Positions 23,626 through 38,155 are shown, numbered from the stretch's first letter. The stretch: DNA of 64,000 bases from Allomyces arbusculus (GCA_027604705.1 JADHYV010000002.1:248001-312000); one strand, 5' to 3'. Numbers and translations: made by a program. The notes: generated by a model not told the origin, from the sequence alone.

Positions 23626-26600
23626 TTACTCGGCAGACAAGAGCATGGCAACGCCAGCCAACACCCATTTGGCGGGCGCCTCCTTGGTCTTGAGGTTGAA
23701 CGTCCACACGTACGTTGGCCCACGCTGCCGCGTGCGGTACATTGGGCACTCGTAAATACCCTTGGTCTCGCGCTTGTCGACGGGGATCGCCTTGACAAAG
23801 ACGACAGGCATGGCCGGCGTGAGCTCCTTGAGCAGCGACTCAGCAATGCACCCGGCGTTACCGTCCCACCGTGCGCCCTCCATGAACAGACCGTGAATGT
23901 AGGCGCCCTCGCGCGGGGGTGCCGTGCATTCTTCGCGCGGCTTCTTGAGCACCTCGACCGTCAAGACCATGCGATCCAACGGCCACTCGTTCTTACGCGC
24001 CGTCGTTTGCATAATGGCCGTGAGGAACGACTGCGGGTTGAAGAGACCCGGCAACCAGACTACTGCGGGCAGCTGGAACTCGGCAACCCACGCCTCGAGT
24101 TCCTTAATGCGTTGCAGCAGGTCAGCGTACCACGCCGCGAGCGGGTTCAACGACGGGTAGGCGAGCTTCTCCCACGACGCTGGGACCGTGCCAAAGAAAA
24201 TTGCGTTCATGAGCGCTTCCATCGACTCGGTGATTGTCAAATCACCCTTGAGACCGAGATCGAGTTCCTTGAGCGAGCGCCGGATCTCGTTGGTGAGCAT
24301 CGACATGCGATCGCACTCTTGCAGCGCAACCGAAATGAAGGGCGTGCGCTCCTCGACGCGACTCATGAGCTCCTGCACGTTGAACGAGTCAGGCAACGAT
24401 CCCATGACCTCATCGACCATGGCCTTGACCTTTTCTTCCTTGGACACGGCCGACCCGGCTGCCGCATCTTGCGGCTGCATTTCGAGCAGCGTCTTGAACA
24501 GCTTGTCGGCCATCTTGGTCAAGACGCCAATCTCAGCGTTCGGGTGCAGGCCGTACAAGTTGGGAGACTCGGCGGGCAAACTCTCATCAATGTATCGCTG
24601 GTACTCCTTGTAGTCGAGGTTGGGCGGCGCCGCGAACCCGGGCGCGAGCTCAAAGCCCGACTCGAGCAGGTCCTCGCGCACGTAAACTTCGAGATACGAC
24701 GAGCACAGACGCCGATCCCAGTCGTCGGAAATGTGACCGCCGTACATGATCTCGCCGAAGTTGTATCGCAAGTCGGTCCACGGCACCTTGGGCGATCCTT
24801 CCAGGTAGTTGAACAACACGTCCACACTGATAGTCAAGTCGCCGGTGCTGAACGGGTATGACCGGTTCCAACCCTGCGTGCCAAACTTGCGCCGCTCAAG
24901 CACGACAGCGTGGAAGTAGCACAGTGCAAATAGAATGGCCTTGAACTCGGCCTCCTTGGAGCAACGCTCGAGCGACTCTTGGTTGAAGTTGTCGAGCGCG
25001 CGGTGCAGATTGGCGTTCATGCCCGTCGGCGGCTCGTTGGTAATCTTGATCGAGACCTGGAGAATCGACGTCGGGATGATGTGGTAGGCCGGGTCGCCCG
25101 CGGGCTCGGCGGATAGGAACACGCGGAAGTTTGGGTGCGCGTCTTGCGTGAGCGCCTCGAGCTTCTTTTCGAGTGCCGGCAACCACTTGGCGACGAGGTG
25201 AATATTTTGCAGCATGACCCAGCCGCCGTTCTTGTGTGCAATGTCAAGCTTCTGCTCGGCAATCACCTCTTGGCCCTGGCCGAGCGACACGTTGTGGAAG
25301 TTGCCGAGGTCTTCGGCGACGCCCTGCGTGCGGCCCACGGCCTCGACCTCCTTGACGGGGTCGACACCTGGCGATAAAATGAAGAAGACGGGCGTCGACG
25401 AGTTGGTCTCCTCGTAGGTCTTGGACAGCGGGATGCGCGACGAGTCAATGTACTTGGGGCCCATCTTGAGCCCAATGAACGCGCGCACGGCATACGTCAT
25501 GCGATCCGGACGCAGCGCGCGCAAGATGCACAGCTTTTGCATGGGCGTCTTGGTCTTCCATTCGGCCGGGAGATTCTCGTTCTCGGGCGCCTCGCACTCA
25601 CAGTACTTTTTCCACCGTTTGCTGCTGCCTTCAATGTCGTTGGGCAGCAGACGGAACGGTTCGAGGTTCGAGAGCGCCTTGATCGTCTGCCACGACGGCG
25701 TCGACAACCAGTCGGCGGGCGAGTTCACGTTGAACACCTTGGGCGCGCGCAGCAGGAAATCGAGCTCTTGTGGGTCGAGATCACCTTGGCCGAGCAAGAT
25801 CTGGAACGCCATTTGCGCGGCGAACGTGAGCTTGTCGCGCTCAAACAGTCCACGCGTCGTGTACAAGTAGGTGCGATGCGTAATGTTTTCGATCAGCGAC
25901 GCGACCCGCTCCTTGATATCCTCGGACGCCTCGGCCGTGTTGATCGCGTTTTGGAAGACGACCTTGTAGGCGTTGAGCGAGTACTGGTACATCGGGTGGA
26001 TCTGCCACAAATCGTTGAGCAAAAAGTAAAGGAGCGACGAGCGCGCGGCGACGGGACGGTAGAGCTCACGCGTCTCGTTGATCTTCTTTTCCGTCTTCTT
26101 GGCCTCGTCCACCTTTTGCTCAATCTCGGTGGCCGTGCGCTTGGTCGTTTCGAGGTTCTCTACAAGCGCGTAATCGCCGAGGAAGTTGCCCTGCGCCGAC
26201 GACAAGCGAGAGAGCAGCGCGTCTTCGAGTTCCGTGAGCTTGATCTTGAACTCGTTTTGCTGCTTGGTCAGTTCGGCTTTCGTGCGCTCCAGGTCCGGGC
26301 GCTCCGAGTTGACTACGTCGGCGAGCAACTGGTCCTCGAGACCGGCAATCGTGACGGTGAAATTGACGAGCGTCGTCTGTGCCTGAATCTCGGGCGGGTA
26401 GTGCGGGTTTGGCAAACGCGTCTGCAAAATGAGCTTGAAGTTCGGGTCGTATTCAATTTCGCGGTCGCCGACCTTGATGGCCTTGCCCTTTTTGATCGTG
26501 TTGCGCCCGATAATATGATCGAGCACCGCATCAATCGATGTGCCCAAGTCCTCAATGAGACACGGATCACCGGCCGACACGGCCTTTTCGATCATGTCAA

Positions 26601-29600
26601 GGTACCCACGCTGACCCAAGCGCACAATCTTGAGATTCGGGCCCTCGCGGTTCTTGATCCACTTGACTCCCTGCAGCTGCGGGTCAATGATGAGCGGCCA
26701 GCGCTTGCAGTTGGTGACCATGGTCGCATTCTCAAGCGAGACCCGATCGGTCGGGAGCCCCTCGTTGTTCCACTTGGCAATCTCAGCCGAGTTGGTCAAA
26801 ATGTCGAGCGGGTCAATGTTGTCCGACATGGGCACGCCCGTCTCGGCGCTCTTGAGGTACGGCATCCACTTTTCTTCGATGAGCTCTGTGCGGTACCGCT
26901 TGCTGAAGCACCCGACGTACGAGATGAACGCCGACGCGAGCAGCACGTCGCCGGCCAGCGTCTTTTGCTGCTCCTTGAACTTGGCGACGGCCTCGCTCCA
27001 GCGCACCTTTTCCGACGCCAAACCGCCAACGAGGCGGTTGGCCAGGACAATGGTCTCTTGCGTCGAGCGCGCCTCCTCCTCACACTTGAGCTTGTCGGCT
27101 GTTGCCTTTTCAAACGAGGCCTTGAGCGCCGACAAGTTGCTGTCGAGCTCGGCAATCTTGGCCTTGATCTCGGCAAGCTTGGCCTGCGACGCGGCCAATT
27201 CCGTCGTCGCCGATTCGAGAGCCTTTCGTTTGGGCTCAACATCACAATAGACGTGGTAGTAGCCGACAATGTTGACGACCCACGAGCAAAGACCGGCTGC
27301 GGCAATTGACTTGGACTTCATAAACTCTTCGTTGAAGTTTTCATTCTTGAGGTAGGGCGCGAGGGCGTCGAGGTTGCTCTGGTCGATCTTTTCCTTATTA
27401 AAGTTGATGAGCGTTTCGAGGAACGCGTCGACCTTGGCCATCATGTTCTTGCCGGCCTTCCAGCTGCGGTCCTTGGCAATTTTGCCGGCGGGCGATAGCA
27501 GCACCATGACAGCAGCGACCGTGTCGACGACTTCCTGCGCCGGCGAACCAAAGGACTTCAATTCCGTCAAGTTGGCCTTGTTGAGCGTGTTGAGCGCCGT
27601 GGCCGCGGCAGCGAGCGCCGGTTCGGCTGCCTGCAGATCTTCCTGACATTGCCGCGCCTTTTCTTGTACCTCCTTGGTGAACTGCGCAACCTTGCGCTCT
27701 TCCTCGTCGGCAATCGCCTTTTCCTTGTTGACCTTTTCCGTGTCGATCCCGACGCGCTCAATGAGCCGCTCAGCCTCTTCGTTCTTGGCGCGCAGCTCCA
27801 CTTCCTGTGTCGCGAGCTTGGCCTTCAAATCGTCAACTTGCGACGCTGTGCTCTCGAGCTTGGTCAGACCATTTTCGAGACGCTCCATGGACCGGGTCAG
27901 CTCGCCAGCCTTCTTCTCGAGCATCTGCTTGTAGAGATTGATGAGCTCAAGGAAACTCTTGGGCGTCGTGTAGTTGTGCCGCTTTTCGTTGAGCAAATAC
28001 TTTTTCGAGACCTCGTTGACAATCTGGTGCGCGTAGGCCATGAACTTGGTCACAGGCTTCTTGAGCTCCTTGGGGACCAAATCGCACGCGTCGATAAACC
28101 GCGTCGCTACCGACTCGAGCGCCTCCTGCGGCCACTCGTGGAACCAGTCGATTTGCGTACTGTTGACAATGGCCGGGAACTTGCGGCACCGCGACCGCAG
28201 CGTGTTGCCGACGGGTGAGAAGCACAGCACGACCTTGAGGTTGCGGCGCACGTTGCGAATGAACTGGTCCCAGCACGCTTCGCGCGTGTCGACCATGCCC
28301 AGGGCCTTCACCTCATTGCGCATAGAGTTGATGATGTTCTCGACTTCGTCGTCCGGGAACAGCTGCGGAATGTTGCCCGATGCGAGCAGGTCGTTGATCA
28401 ACACGAGGAACTTTTCGTCGGCCACTTGCGAATCGGCGAGCAAAAACATAATCTGCTGCTTCTTTTGGCCCGTCTTGATGTAGAGACCGCACAGGTCCGT
28501 TTTCAAGTCGGGAATCGCGTAGCCCTTGCGCAGCGTAATCTGGAACACACTCATCGACGACATGAACGACGCCAACCGCGAGAGCGACTGCTTACCACTT
28601 CCACCGACACCGACGAGCAACGCATTGCCACGCGGCGACTCGAGAATGCGACTGATGCGCGAAATGTGGCAAATAGCGTCCTCGAAGAGCACCAGATCCA
28701 TAGCGGCGTTGACCTCGTTGTACTGGTCAAGCGCTTCCTCGAGAATTTTCTTGAGTGATGCCCAGTCCTTGGCACCCTGGTACTTGGGCTCGCCCATTCC
28801 GCCGGCAAAGTGCGTGTAGATGAGCGGCTCGGCAAAGATGGCGGCCTGGTCGAGATCGTCAAAGTTCTTCTTGACAGCCTCCTTTTGCATGGCCACGAGC
28901 ATTTCCATGTCGGTCGTTTCAATCAGCTTGTCGCCGTAGACGCGCGTCGTCTCGTGAGCCCACAGGCGCACCAAGTCGATTGGCGTCTTGAGAACGTCCT
29001 TTTGGCCAAAGAGCACCCCTTGGAAAATGTTGGACAGGTCACGCAGGTTGAAGATGTAGTGGAACTTGATGGCCGTCGGCAGGAACGTGGACGCAATCTT
29101 CTTGTGCATGGCCAGCGCCGTGGTCACGAGCTTTTCGCCGCACTTTTGGACCGCCGAGCCCATACCCGCGAGATGCCCTTGGATGATCGAGTTGTAGATC
29201 GACTGCAGTGCCTCGACCCCAGGGAAATTGACGGCAAGCACAGCAAAGTGGCGCTGCAACCGCGACGTGATCGTGAAGTTGCCGGCCGTCGGGTTCATGC
29301 ACGCAACGTACTGGCAGTTGTGGATCTCCTTGAGCGTGAGCTTTTGCCGGTCGTACCAGTGCTTGTAGTCGAGGTGCTGGCGCAGCAGCGAGTGCGGCGA
29401 GACCGTGCCGTACTTGTCCACCTCTGGCATGTTCAAATCATCGACAAAGTAGATGAGCTTCTTGGCGCCAGGTGGGCCAAAGTTGCGACCAGCCTTCTTT
29501 TCGAGCGCCTTCTCAAGCACGGGCTGCAGCGACCACGCCGTCGTGTAGAAGTTGAACGGAATGTTAACGATCATGCGGTCCTCGCCGTAGCTGTAGAGCT

Positions 29601-32600
29601 TGTCCGACATGAGCACCGTTTTGCCACACCCGGCGTTACCGACGAGCAGCACGGGCTTGCCATTATCGGCGAGCAGATCGAGCAGGTAGCGTATGCGCGT
29701 AGTCTCGGGCGTGTGTACGAGCACGCTCTGCAGCGGCACCTCAGAATCAAACTCGAATTTGGGCACGCGATCGGTCCACGGCAGGAAGCGCTTGGTCTCG
29801 CGGTCGACGTAGTAGTCAAAGACGGTGCCGTTGGGCGGGAACTTGACCGTCTTGAACTCTTGGTTCCACCATTTCGAAAACTCGACGCGGTAGTCGATGA
29901 GCTGGTCCTGGAACAGCGCGCCGCCAAAGGCCCACACGGCCGCAAACGCGAAATAAATCTCAAACCACTCCTTGTCGCAGCCCTTGGGCGCGTTGTCGGG
30001 CGTCAAAAGCGCCTCGAGAATGTTGCACAGCGCCTGGACCATGGAGAAATCCTCGACCGGCGCCATTTTGAATTTGCCCGAGTGCACAGCGTCGAGGCAC
30101 GGGTTCACGTAGCGCTCAAACAGCACCGTCAAGCTGCTCTTTTCGGCCGCGTCCTCGCGCTTTTCGAGCCACGACTGCACGTACGGCGACCACCCGAGAT
30201 CCGACGGGTTCACGTACAAGATACCGGCGCGCGACACGGTGGCCGGCGTCGCGTACTTGAGATCCCCAATCTCGAAGATGAGACGCATGTGCGGCTTGAG
30301 CGGAATGCGTTCGTTGGACGCGAGCGTGAGTACCTTGTTGTCGTCCATGACCGTGTTGAGCGACTCGATCCAGCCCGGATCAATATCACCGTCAAGCACA
30401 ATCCATTTCGGTTCCGTGTTGGGCACGCTCGCGAAATCACGCATGAGCGATGAGAAGAGACCGTCCTTCCACTCACGCGTCGCCGGGTTGATAAACCCAA
30501 ACAGATCGTCGGTGGTCACGGCCTTGGGATCGAGATCGGCATACGTGCACTTGCGGCCCGTGTTGTTGTAGGTGCGCGCGAGCGTACGCCAAATCTGCGA
30601 CTTGCCCGTAGCCGCGTTACCAATAATGAAAACACAGTGCCGCACGACCAGCAATTCCTCCGTCTGAACGACCTTGAGAATGAAGTTTTCCTCGGTCTGC
30701 AGGCCGTTCTCGAGCGTAGCCTTGCGAATCTCTTCCTCAAACTTTTCCGACCGCTTGCGCGCGACCTCGATCTTGGGGAACAAGTCGCTGATCAGACCCA
30801 TAAACACCTGCACGTCGTCGGTGACAATCTTGGGGATATTGAAGTCGCGCAGCGCCCGCATGAGCACGTGCTCTTCGGGCAGCGTCGGTTCTGCACGCTT
30901 AAGCGACCCGGCCACGACCAGCACCGACTTGATGGCGCGCAGCCCCCAATCGTAATGATCTTGCTTGGACAACAACTCGCGGTTGAGCTTGTACATAGTG
31001 TTGAACTTCCGCGCGAGCACGCTGGCCTCAACAAATCCTTCAGCCATGAGCATGATTTCCATGATGAGCTCGAGATTGGGCACCACCATCGAGCACGGAC
31101 GGAACAGCGCCTTCAAGTTGTCGGGCAGCTCGGCACGGCCAGCGTAGCCCGGGTTCATCGTAATGAAGATGCCGACCGTCGATTGCAGCCGAATGTCCTC
31201 GCCCTGGAACAGGAACCGCTTCTTCTTGGCCTTGAGCGCGTCCTGAATCGACTTGACCTGCGTCGCAATCACCGACAGCACCTCCACAGCGATGCGGTTG
31301 AACTCGTCAAAGCAGCCCCACGTGCCCGACTGCGCCAGGCCCTTGTAGATGTTGCCGACTGACTTGTAGTCCATTTGGTCTGAGCAGTTGAACACGTAGA
31401 CCATGATGCCAAGCGCCTTGCCCAAATCCTTGGTCGTTTCGGTTTTGCCCGTCCCGGCGGGGCCCGCGGGGGCACCACCCATGATCAAGTGCAGCGACTG
31501 TGTGAGCGTAATATAGCACCGATCCGTGAGCGCCGTGACGACGAGACGCGGCGTGTTGCCGAGGTACTCGTAGTTGTACCGGAATTTCGCGTCGCAAATG
31601 TTGGCAAAACAATCGTTTTCAACATCGTCCCACCGCAGACGCAGCTGTGACTGCCAACTGAAGCACTGCGCGTTCTCGGCCTTTTCGGCCACGAGCTTGG
31701 CGACAATATCACGCGCGTGCACGTCGAGCGTACAGACGGCCATGATCATTTGCCGATCAGCCGACGAGAGCTGGCCTTGAATCAACAGGATGAGTGCCGT
31801 GAGCTGCGCGCACTGCTTCTTGTAGTAGTCTTTGATCGAGTTCTCGTAGCCTTCCTCGAGCCGGCCAAACGCCACATTGACCTCGGTCGTCCACCAAATC
31901 TGCGTGCCAGCCAGCGTGATCTGCGCCGGGTAGTCGAAAATCCACTGCTCGCGCGGCTTTTCCTCGTACGTGACCACGGCCTCGGACAGCAGCGTGCGCA
32001 GCGAGTTTTTCATGGTCGCCTCGAGCCGGTTGAGCCAGACCTCGACAGGACCCGTGCACTCGCAGGGCTCCGGGAACTGCACATACTCGTCCTCTTTACT
32101 GTACATGCCAATCGCCGTCTTGGTGACTTCCCCGTTGGGCCCTTGCTTGAACTCAAGCCGTGCCAGGTTATCAAACAGCTTGCTCAAGTGCAGCGCCACG
32201 GCCTGCGGGCGGTTGCCCTTGGCCAAAATGTCGAGCAAGTCAGACCCGGACACAAAGTAGAACCGCGGGAACGCGAGCCGCTTGGTCTCGAGGTATTCAG
32301 CGAGCGATTTCTCGCACAGCGACAGCTGGCCCTGCAGCTTTTCGAGCATCTCAAACAAACCCTCCTTGGTGCACGCCTCGACGGCGTTGGGCGTCTTGGA
32401 CGCTTCGGCCATGAGCGCCTTGTAGGTCTTGTCAATCTCGTCAAAACGCTTCGAATCCTCGGGCAGCTGCGCGCGAATGTCCTCGGACCCAATAAAAATC
32501 GACTCGAGATGCGACCACGTCGTCTGCACCTCGTTCCAGAGCGTCGACACGGAATCGACGGTACCGAGCGTGTTTTGCCACTTTGTGATTTGGTCGAGGA

Positions 32601-35600
32601 AATAACTAACGTACTTGGATGTCATCATGTTCTGCAGCATGACCTGGTTGTCCTCGAGCGTCTCGATCAGCTCCTCTGACGTCTTGAGCAGCGGAGTGCC
32701 CGTCGACTCGTGTCGCTCGTAGGAAAACTCCATGGTCGTCCACGTCTTGGTCAGGTCGTTGATCACCTTTTCCATCGACAATTCCTTGGTCGCGCGGTCG
32801 ACAATGGCCTTGACATCGTCCTCGTACTTGTGCAGCTGCAAGCTGAGCAGGTCCTGGAACTTGAGGTCATTAGTCAAAACAAACGAGACGCCTGTCGTCT
32901 TCATGAGCTGCTTCCAGTGCCGGTCGCGGATCGCGGAACTGCGCAGCTCACCGACGGCGCGCAGCGACGTGATCATGTCCTTGACCATTTGGTCGAGCCC
33001 CGAGTAGACGTCCCACCCCTTGATTTCCTTGTCCATGCGGCGCAGCTCCTTGGCGAGGTCGCGGCACTTGCCGTCCATCGAGTCAACGTCGATGGCCGTC
33101 CACAACGTCGTGCGCCACTCCTCAAACATGAACGTGACGAGCCCGACCACGTCCCACACCTGCTTGAGCATGCCGATATCGCGGCGGCAGTCGCCGAGCT
33201 GCTTGAAGTGCGGCAAATTGATTTCGAAAATCTCGCTCGACTTTTTGATAGCTGCGTGCTCCTCTTCCATGGCCGTCACGTCGGCGTGCGAGCTATCGAG
33301 CAATGTGTAAGCCTGCGTCGGCCCGACTTCAAACTTGAACGGCGCCTTTTTGCGGAAGTCCTCGCGGAATTGGTGCACCTTGACCTCAAACTTGTTGCAC
33401 TTCTTTTGCAGCGAATCGACCTCGATCGACTGCAACGGTGCCACATTGTCGCGCACCGACGTCGACAGCTTCTTCATGTCGGACCACTGCTCGGGCAAGT
33501 CGTTGAGCAGTTTGAGCGAGTCGTCGGGCAACTCCACGCCAAACTGCTTGAGCAGGTTGACCGTCTTGCGCATCGGCTCAAACATGTTGTCGGTCGTCTG
33601 CGTGCGTTGCTTGACGGCATGCAGCAGGTTCATGGCGTGCACGAGCGCGTCGTAGTCGCCCTCGGCAATCTTGTCACCGAGGCCGTCCTTGGTCGACCGA
33701 ATAAACTTGCTCAGGTCGTTGAGTGTGTTGACAGCGTCATCGAGCAAATACTTGGTCAGCGTGTAGCTCCATTTCTTGACGTTCAAGTTGAGCGCCTGCT
33801 TGAGCGGGCGCACGTCCACCTTGAACCAGCCCGAAAAAAGCACGTCCGGATCGAGCGACATGATCTTTTTGTGAATGCCCTCAAACTTTTTGATCTCGGC
33901 CTCGAATTTCTCGAGCTGCTGCGGGTTGGTCGTGACGGACCCTTTGAAGTCGTGACTCGACGCGGCCTGCGCGGCCGCGGCCGCCGCAGCGGCCTCCTCG
34001 GCATCGCCCTCGTCCTCGTCTTTGCCGTCGTCGCCGTCTTTCTTGTCGCCGTGCCGCTCCGACAAGAAACGCTCCATGTACTCGTTGCGGTTCTCAGTCC
34101 ACAGGTACGAAAACTGGTCGTACGACTCGCGGTAGGCAATGCACTCCTCCATGATCTTACGCACGCGGAACGCGACCTCGTCCTTCATATCGGACAGCGC
34201 GTCGTTGGCGATCATTTCGGCTAGGTAGTGCTTTTCCGGCGGCGGCACCTCGTCGTTCTCGGCCGCAGCCGCCTCGTGGTCCGGGTCGATGTAGATGCGA
34301 TCCATGAGTGTCGAAATGTTGTAGATGCCGTTGAGCAAGTCGCGCGAAATGTGGAATATCGACGTCTCGGCCGACTCGTCCATGCTCGGCGTGAAGACGA
34401 GCTGCGCGTTCTGCAACTCGAGCTTGGCCTCGAGCAGTGCCGGGATGTCATTGGCCTTGAGCACGGCCGCGTCCATGTTATCCATCAGGTACTGCAGGGA
34501 CAGCTTGATCACGTTGGTCAGGCCATCCGTGACGAGATCGTCAATGTACCGCAGGTACCGTTGCCAGCTCTCGGCGTCGCGGTCGACGGCCAGGGCCTCG
34601 CGCGACTGCTCGAGCAAGGACACAATCTTTTCGCCGTCTTGCCGAATCTTTTCGTAGGCGACCTTGAGTTTGGGGCCCACTTCCTCGACGTTGAGCGCCT
34701 TCTTGTTGTCCTTGCGCTCAATCAGCGGGTTCGCGCACCACTCGCGCATCGTCTCGGTCATTTTATCGACATTCGACTTGATCAGGTTCAGCGTCTGCGC
34801 GAGATGCGTGACCTTGGCGCCGAGCTCGCCGACGTACGCGGCCACGCCGGTCGATCGCCAATTGAGCGTCGTCAATGCGGCGGCGACAAAGTCGTCAATC
34901 TCCTGGATGCGCGACTGGATCAGCGGCCGCTCCACGTCGAGCGCCGTGGCGAGCACATTGTTGTAGAGCCCCGTGATATGGTTGAGCTGCTCGACAAACG
35001 TGCGTAGCGTCTCGCCGTTCGTGTAGATTAGCTCGGCCTTTTCCGGCAACGTGAACGGCGTGACAAAGACCGTATCGTCGTCGCCTGTCGGCTTCGACGT
35101 GTGCTTGAGGTAGTTTTCAAAGTACTTGACCTCGCGTAACAGCGCCACGACTTTCGGGTCAAAGTTGACGCGCAATGCGCCGAGCGCGCCGTCATCCGAA
35201 GTCTCCTCGGACCGCACGAGCAACGGCTTTGACAAGTTGGCCTCCGAGTGGTCGATGATCGACGACGTCCACGTCGAGAACGTGACCTCTTCAAACTCGG
35301 TGATGCTCGCCATGAGCGCGTTATACTTGGCGTGCATGATCGCGGCATCGTCCGAGTCGGCAAACGGGTGGTGCAGCGACTGCAACTTGTTGAACGTGCG
35401 TACGACGCGCTCGCGCAGTTCCATGCACCACAGCAACGTGCCCGTGACTGGGGCCATGTTGTTGTGAATCGGCGGGTTGGCCTTCCCGGCCTTGAAAATC
35501 AGCGCCACGTCGTCGAGCTCGCGGACCATGAGCTTGATCAGCTCGAGGTACTTTGGCGCCAAGTCGCGCTGGATCAGTTTCCGGTTGAGCAACCCCGCAA

Positions 35601-37463
35601 ACGAATCGAGCAGCCGGAAGCACGACGTGATCCCGGCGCAATCGTCAAACGCCTGGCACAGAATCGTGCCGATCCGGCGGTCGAGGTCCTCGACGATCGC
35701 GCGAAACTTGCGCACGTCCTCGTCAAACTTGACCTCGTCCTCGGGCGTCGCGCCGACGCCGGACCCGATGCAGAGAATGTCATACTTGATGTTCTTGAAC
35801 GTGAGCATCGCAGCCGAGAACTCGTTGAAGATATCGACCACCTGCGACGACAGAATCTTGCCCTTGGTCCCGCCGACCTCGATCTTTTCAAGCCGCATAA
35901 ACTCGATGATCGTTTCAAACAGCTCGGCAATTGTCGCGACGCGCGAGGCAAACGCATCAAACCGCGCAAACACGCGCTTCACGTCAAAGTTCCAAGGCCG
36001 AGGCGAGTCGGCGAGTTTGGCGCGGTACGCGAAAAACACGTTGCGGAAGGTATCGAGAAACCGCGTCGTGCCGCGCAGCTTTTCCATGGCCTCCTCGGGA
36101 TCGATCGTGAAAAGCTCGTTTGACAGGTACCCGCGCGCCTGCTCAATTACGTCGTTGCAAATCTCGCGCAGCACGACCGTCAGCCGCGGCGGTGTGTTGT
36201 AGTACTGTGAGTGCTGCCAGATCATGGCAATCGTGTGCACGAGCGGGGCAATGCACGCCGACAGCTCAACCAGGTCGCCGCCCTGCGTGAGCTTTTCGAC
36301 GTGCGGCCGCAGCGTCTGCAAGTAGAGCGAAATGTCGCTGGCCTCGTCGAGCGCTACAGAAGGAGAGCATTTTCATGAGTATGTGTGCCGCGTGTAACCG
36401 AGAAGACACGTCAAACGCGTACCGAGCTTCACGTCGTTCACAATATTCGTGAACGCCGAATAGTAGCTGCTGTTACTCTCGAGCAAGATCTTGCCAATGC
36501 GCGCAATCTTGGGGCCGTTGAGCTGGTCGTAAATGCCGCGCAGATTGGCGGCCTTGGCCTGCCAAAACTCGATCTCGACGGTCGGCCCGGGATTCCTCCC
36601 TTCCTCGAGCTGCGTCGACGACGACGATTGCAAGACAGCCTGCACTTGGTGCGACCAGTCCATGACGGCCGTCTCAAGTGAGTGCAATGCGCCGGACGTG
36701 TCGGGCGTGGGCGACACTGCCTCGGGTTCGCCGGCCTGCGGGAGCGGAAGCATCGTCTTGCCCTGGAAGTGGAGACAATGGGTGAGTCGAGGTGGAGAGG
36801 GCACGGGGGTCGCGTGGCACGAGAAAAAACAAGCGTACCTTGATCAGCCCACTCGTCACAAACACATTCCCCTGGCACTTGCGCAGCAGCCGGAGCACGT
36901 CGTTGGCCACGACCTCGGGCCATCCGTCGACATTGTGCTTGTTCGACAAGATGGGCAAGTAGACGTCCTCGAGAATCGTCGACAAGAAGTCGAGGGGATT
37001 CGGGGCGAGATCGCCAATGATAAACTCCTTGTCGAGCCGGTCCTTGGCAATGGGCCCGTCCTGCGGGATCCCGTGCAAGATGCTCAGCTTGAGAAAGTAG
37101 ATGGCCTTCTTGCGCAGCGTGCCCGGAAATGCCGGCGACCCGGCAATGAACGGCACGATTTCCTCCCGCGCGTTGAGCGTGAAGAAGAGGCACGCAATTG
37201 ATGCGTCATCGAGGAACCGCGACATGCATTCACTGGTGATGGGGGTGTAGAGACGAGCTGCGTCAGCGAGATGAACTGGTACACGACAAGCACTGCGCAA
37301 TATTGCCGTACCAGTTCTCGGGCACGGTCAGCGCCTTTTTCCACTTGTCGGCCTTGACCTTGAGAATGCGCAAGACGGGCTCGGAAAAGTAATCGAGCCG
37401 CGGGTCAACGGCGACCTGCACCGTCTCGCCCTCCTCCTTGTCGCGCTTGTCCTTGTCGGCCAT
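23626..37463 (-). CDS. Axonemal outer-arm dynein beta heavy chain (DNAH9/11/17 type)
   Basis: Outer-arm beta-type dynein heavy chain, the ATP-driven motor of flagellar doublets. Exons on the minus strand: 37312-37463, 36839-37232, 36423-36762, 23626-36353; 4,537 aa, normal for the family. The N-terminus (PRLDYFSEPVLRILKVKADKWKKAL) aligns with sea-urchin beta chain, and the spliced joint restores the five residues expected before RFLDDASI. Tail coiled coils are followed by the AAA ring. AAA1 P-loop GPAGTGKT is about residue 1928 with CFDEFNRI. AAA2 GNAATGKS is about 2204, AAA3 GNAGCGKT about 2535, and AAA4 GVGGSGKQ about 2879. Stalk helices flank a microtubule-binding domain at about 27580-27270. 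The C-terminus has the beta-class ending PREGAYIHGLFMEGARWD and RGPTYVWTFNLKTKE. An Ala run lies at about 33965-33990. The last exon alone codes about 4,240 residues with no intron. Confidence 0.97.
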
Positions 37464-38155
37464 GGTGATGAACGGCTACCGAGACAAATCGGACAGGATG
37501 CAACGTTTGCCAGCAAACGGAGCAGCGCCGGCAGAACGGTAGATAGGGCGGCGGCGATAACGTCGGGCCGAGAATGGCAGAGGTGCAATGGAAAGGACAG
37601 AGACGAGGATGTCGGTGCAAAAATACGGGGCCGAGCGTGCGGCGAGCGCCTGATCAGGATCGGGGACCGGCCCAACGAGGACGTGGCGAGGGCCCAAAAT
37701 GCCCGTCCAGCAGGCAGAGGCGGCGGCGACGGCGGCCGGAATGGCACCGAAAGGGATGCGGGGGGTCGACGACGGCGCGGTGCAACCAGTGCACGGGCGC
37801 GGTGGTGGAGGCAGCAGGAGCAAGGGGCGATCAACGCTGGCTTGCAGGAGAGAGGGGTGTGGAGCGACGAGGCAGCAAATGCCGTGCCGCGTCGGACGGC
37901 GATGCAGCAGGTGCGGTAATAAGAGAGCGCGGGCCTGCGGGCAGCGAGCCGGTCAGCGACCGTGTCGCGAGCAACGCGGGGCAGCGCGTGGATGCGGCCC
38001 CAGAGAGACGGGAGACAGTCACGCACTTGTCACGCGCAAGTCACTTGAAACGTTACGGCGCCCTGATACGCATCAACTCGTTCTTCGCCAACAAGAAAGG
38101 AACGTCTACTCGTGACAAAACTGGCTTCAACTGCCACGCTCTTCCATCTAATCAA
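37464..38155. promoter_or_regulatory. Intergenic region upstream of the dynein heavy chain
   Basis: This 692 bp gap lies between the dynein ATG and the stop of the seven-helix protein. An inverted repeat GTTTGC-CA-GCAAAC lies at 37505-37518, about 45 bp upstream of the ATG, with an adjacent GCAAC. Open frames here lack coding character. No gene is seen. Confidence 0.4.

Noticed and set aside
25537-27309. 590-residue frame on the plus strand opposite the dynein gene, with others at 28810-30453 and 32710-34224
   Set aside because: They are antisense shadows of GC-rich dynein codons, and the minus-strand frame encodes an unmistakable motor.
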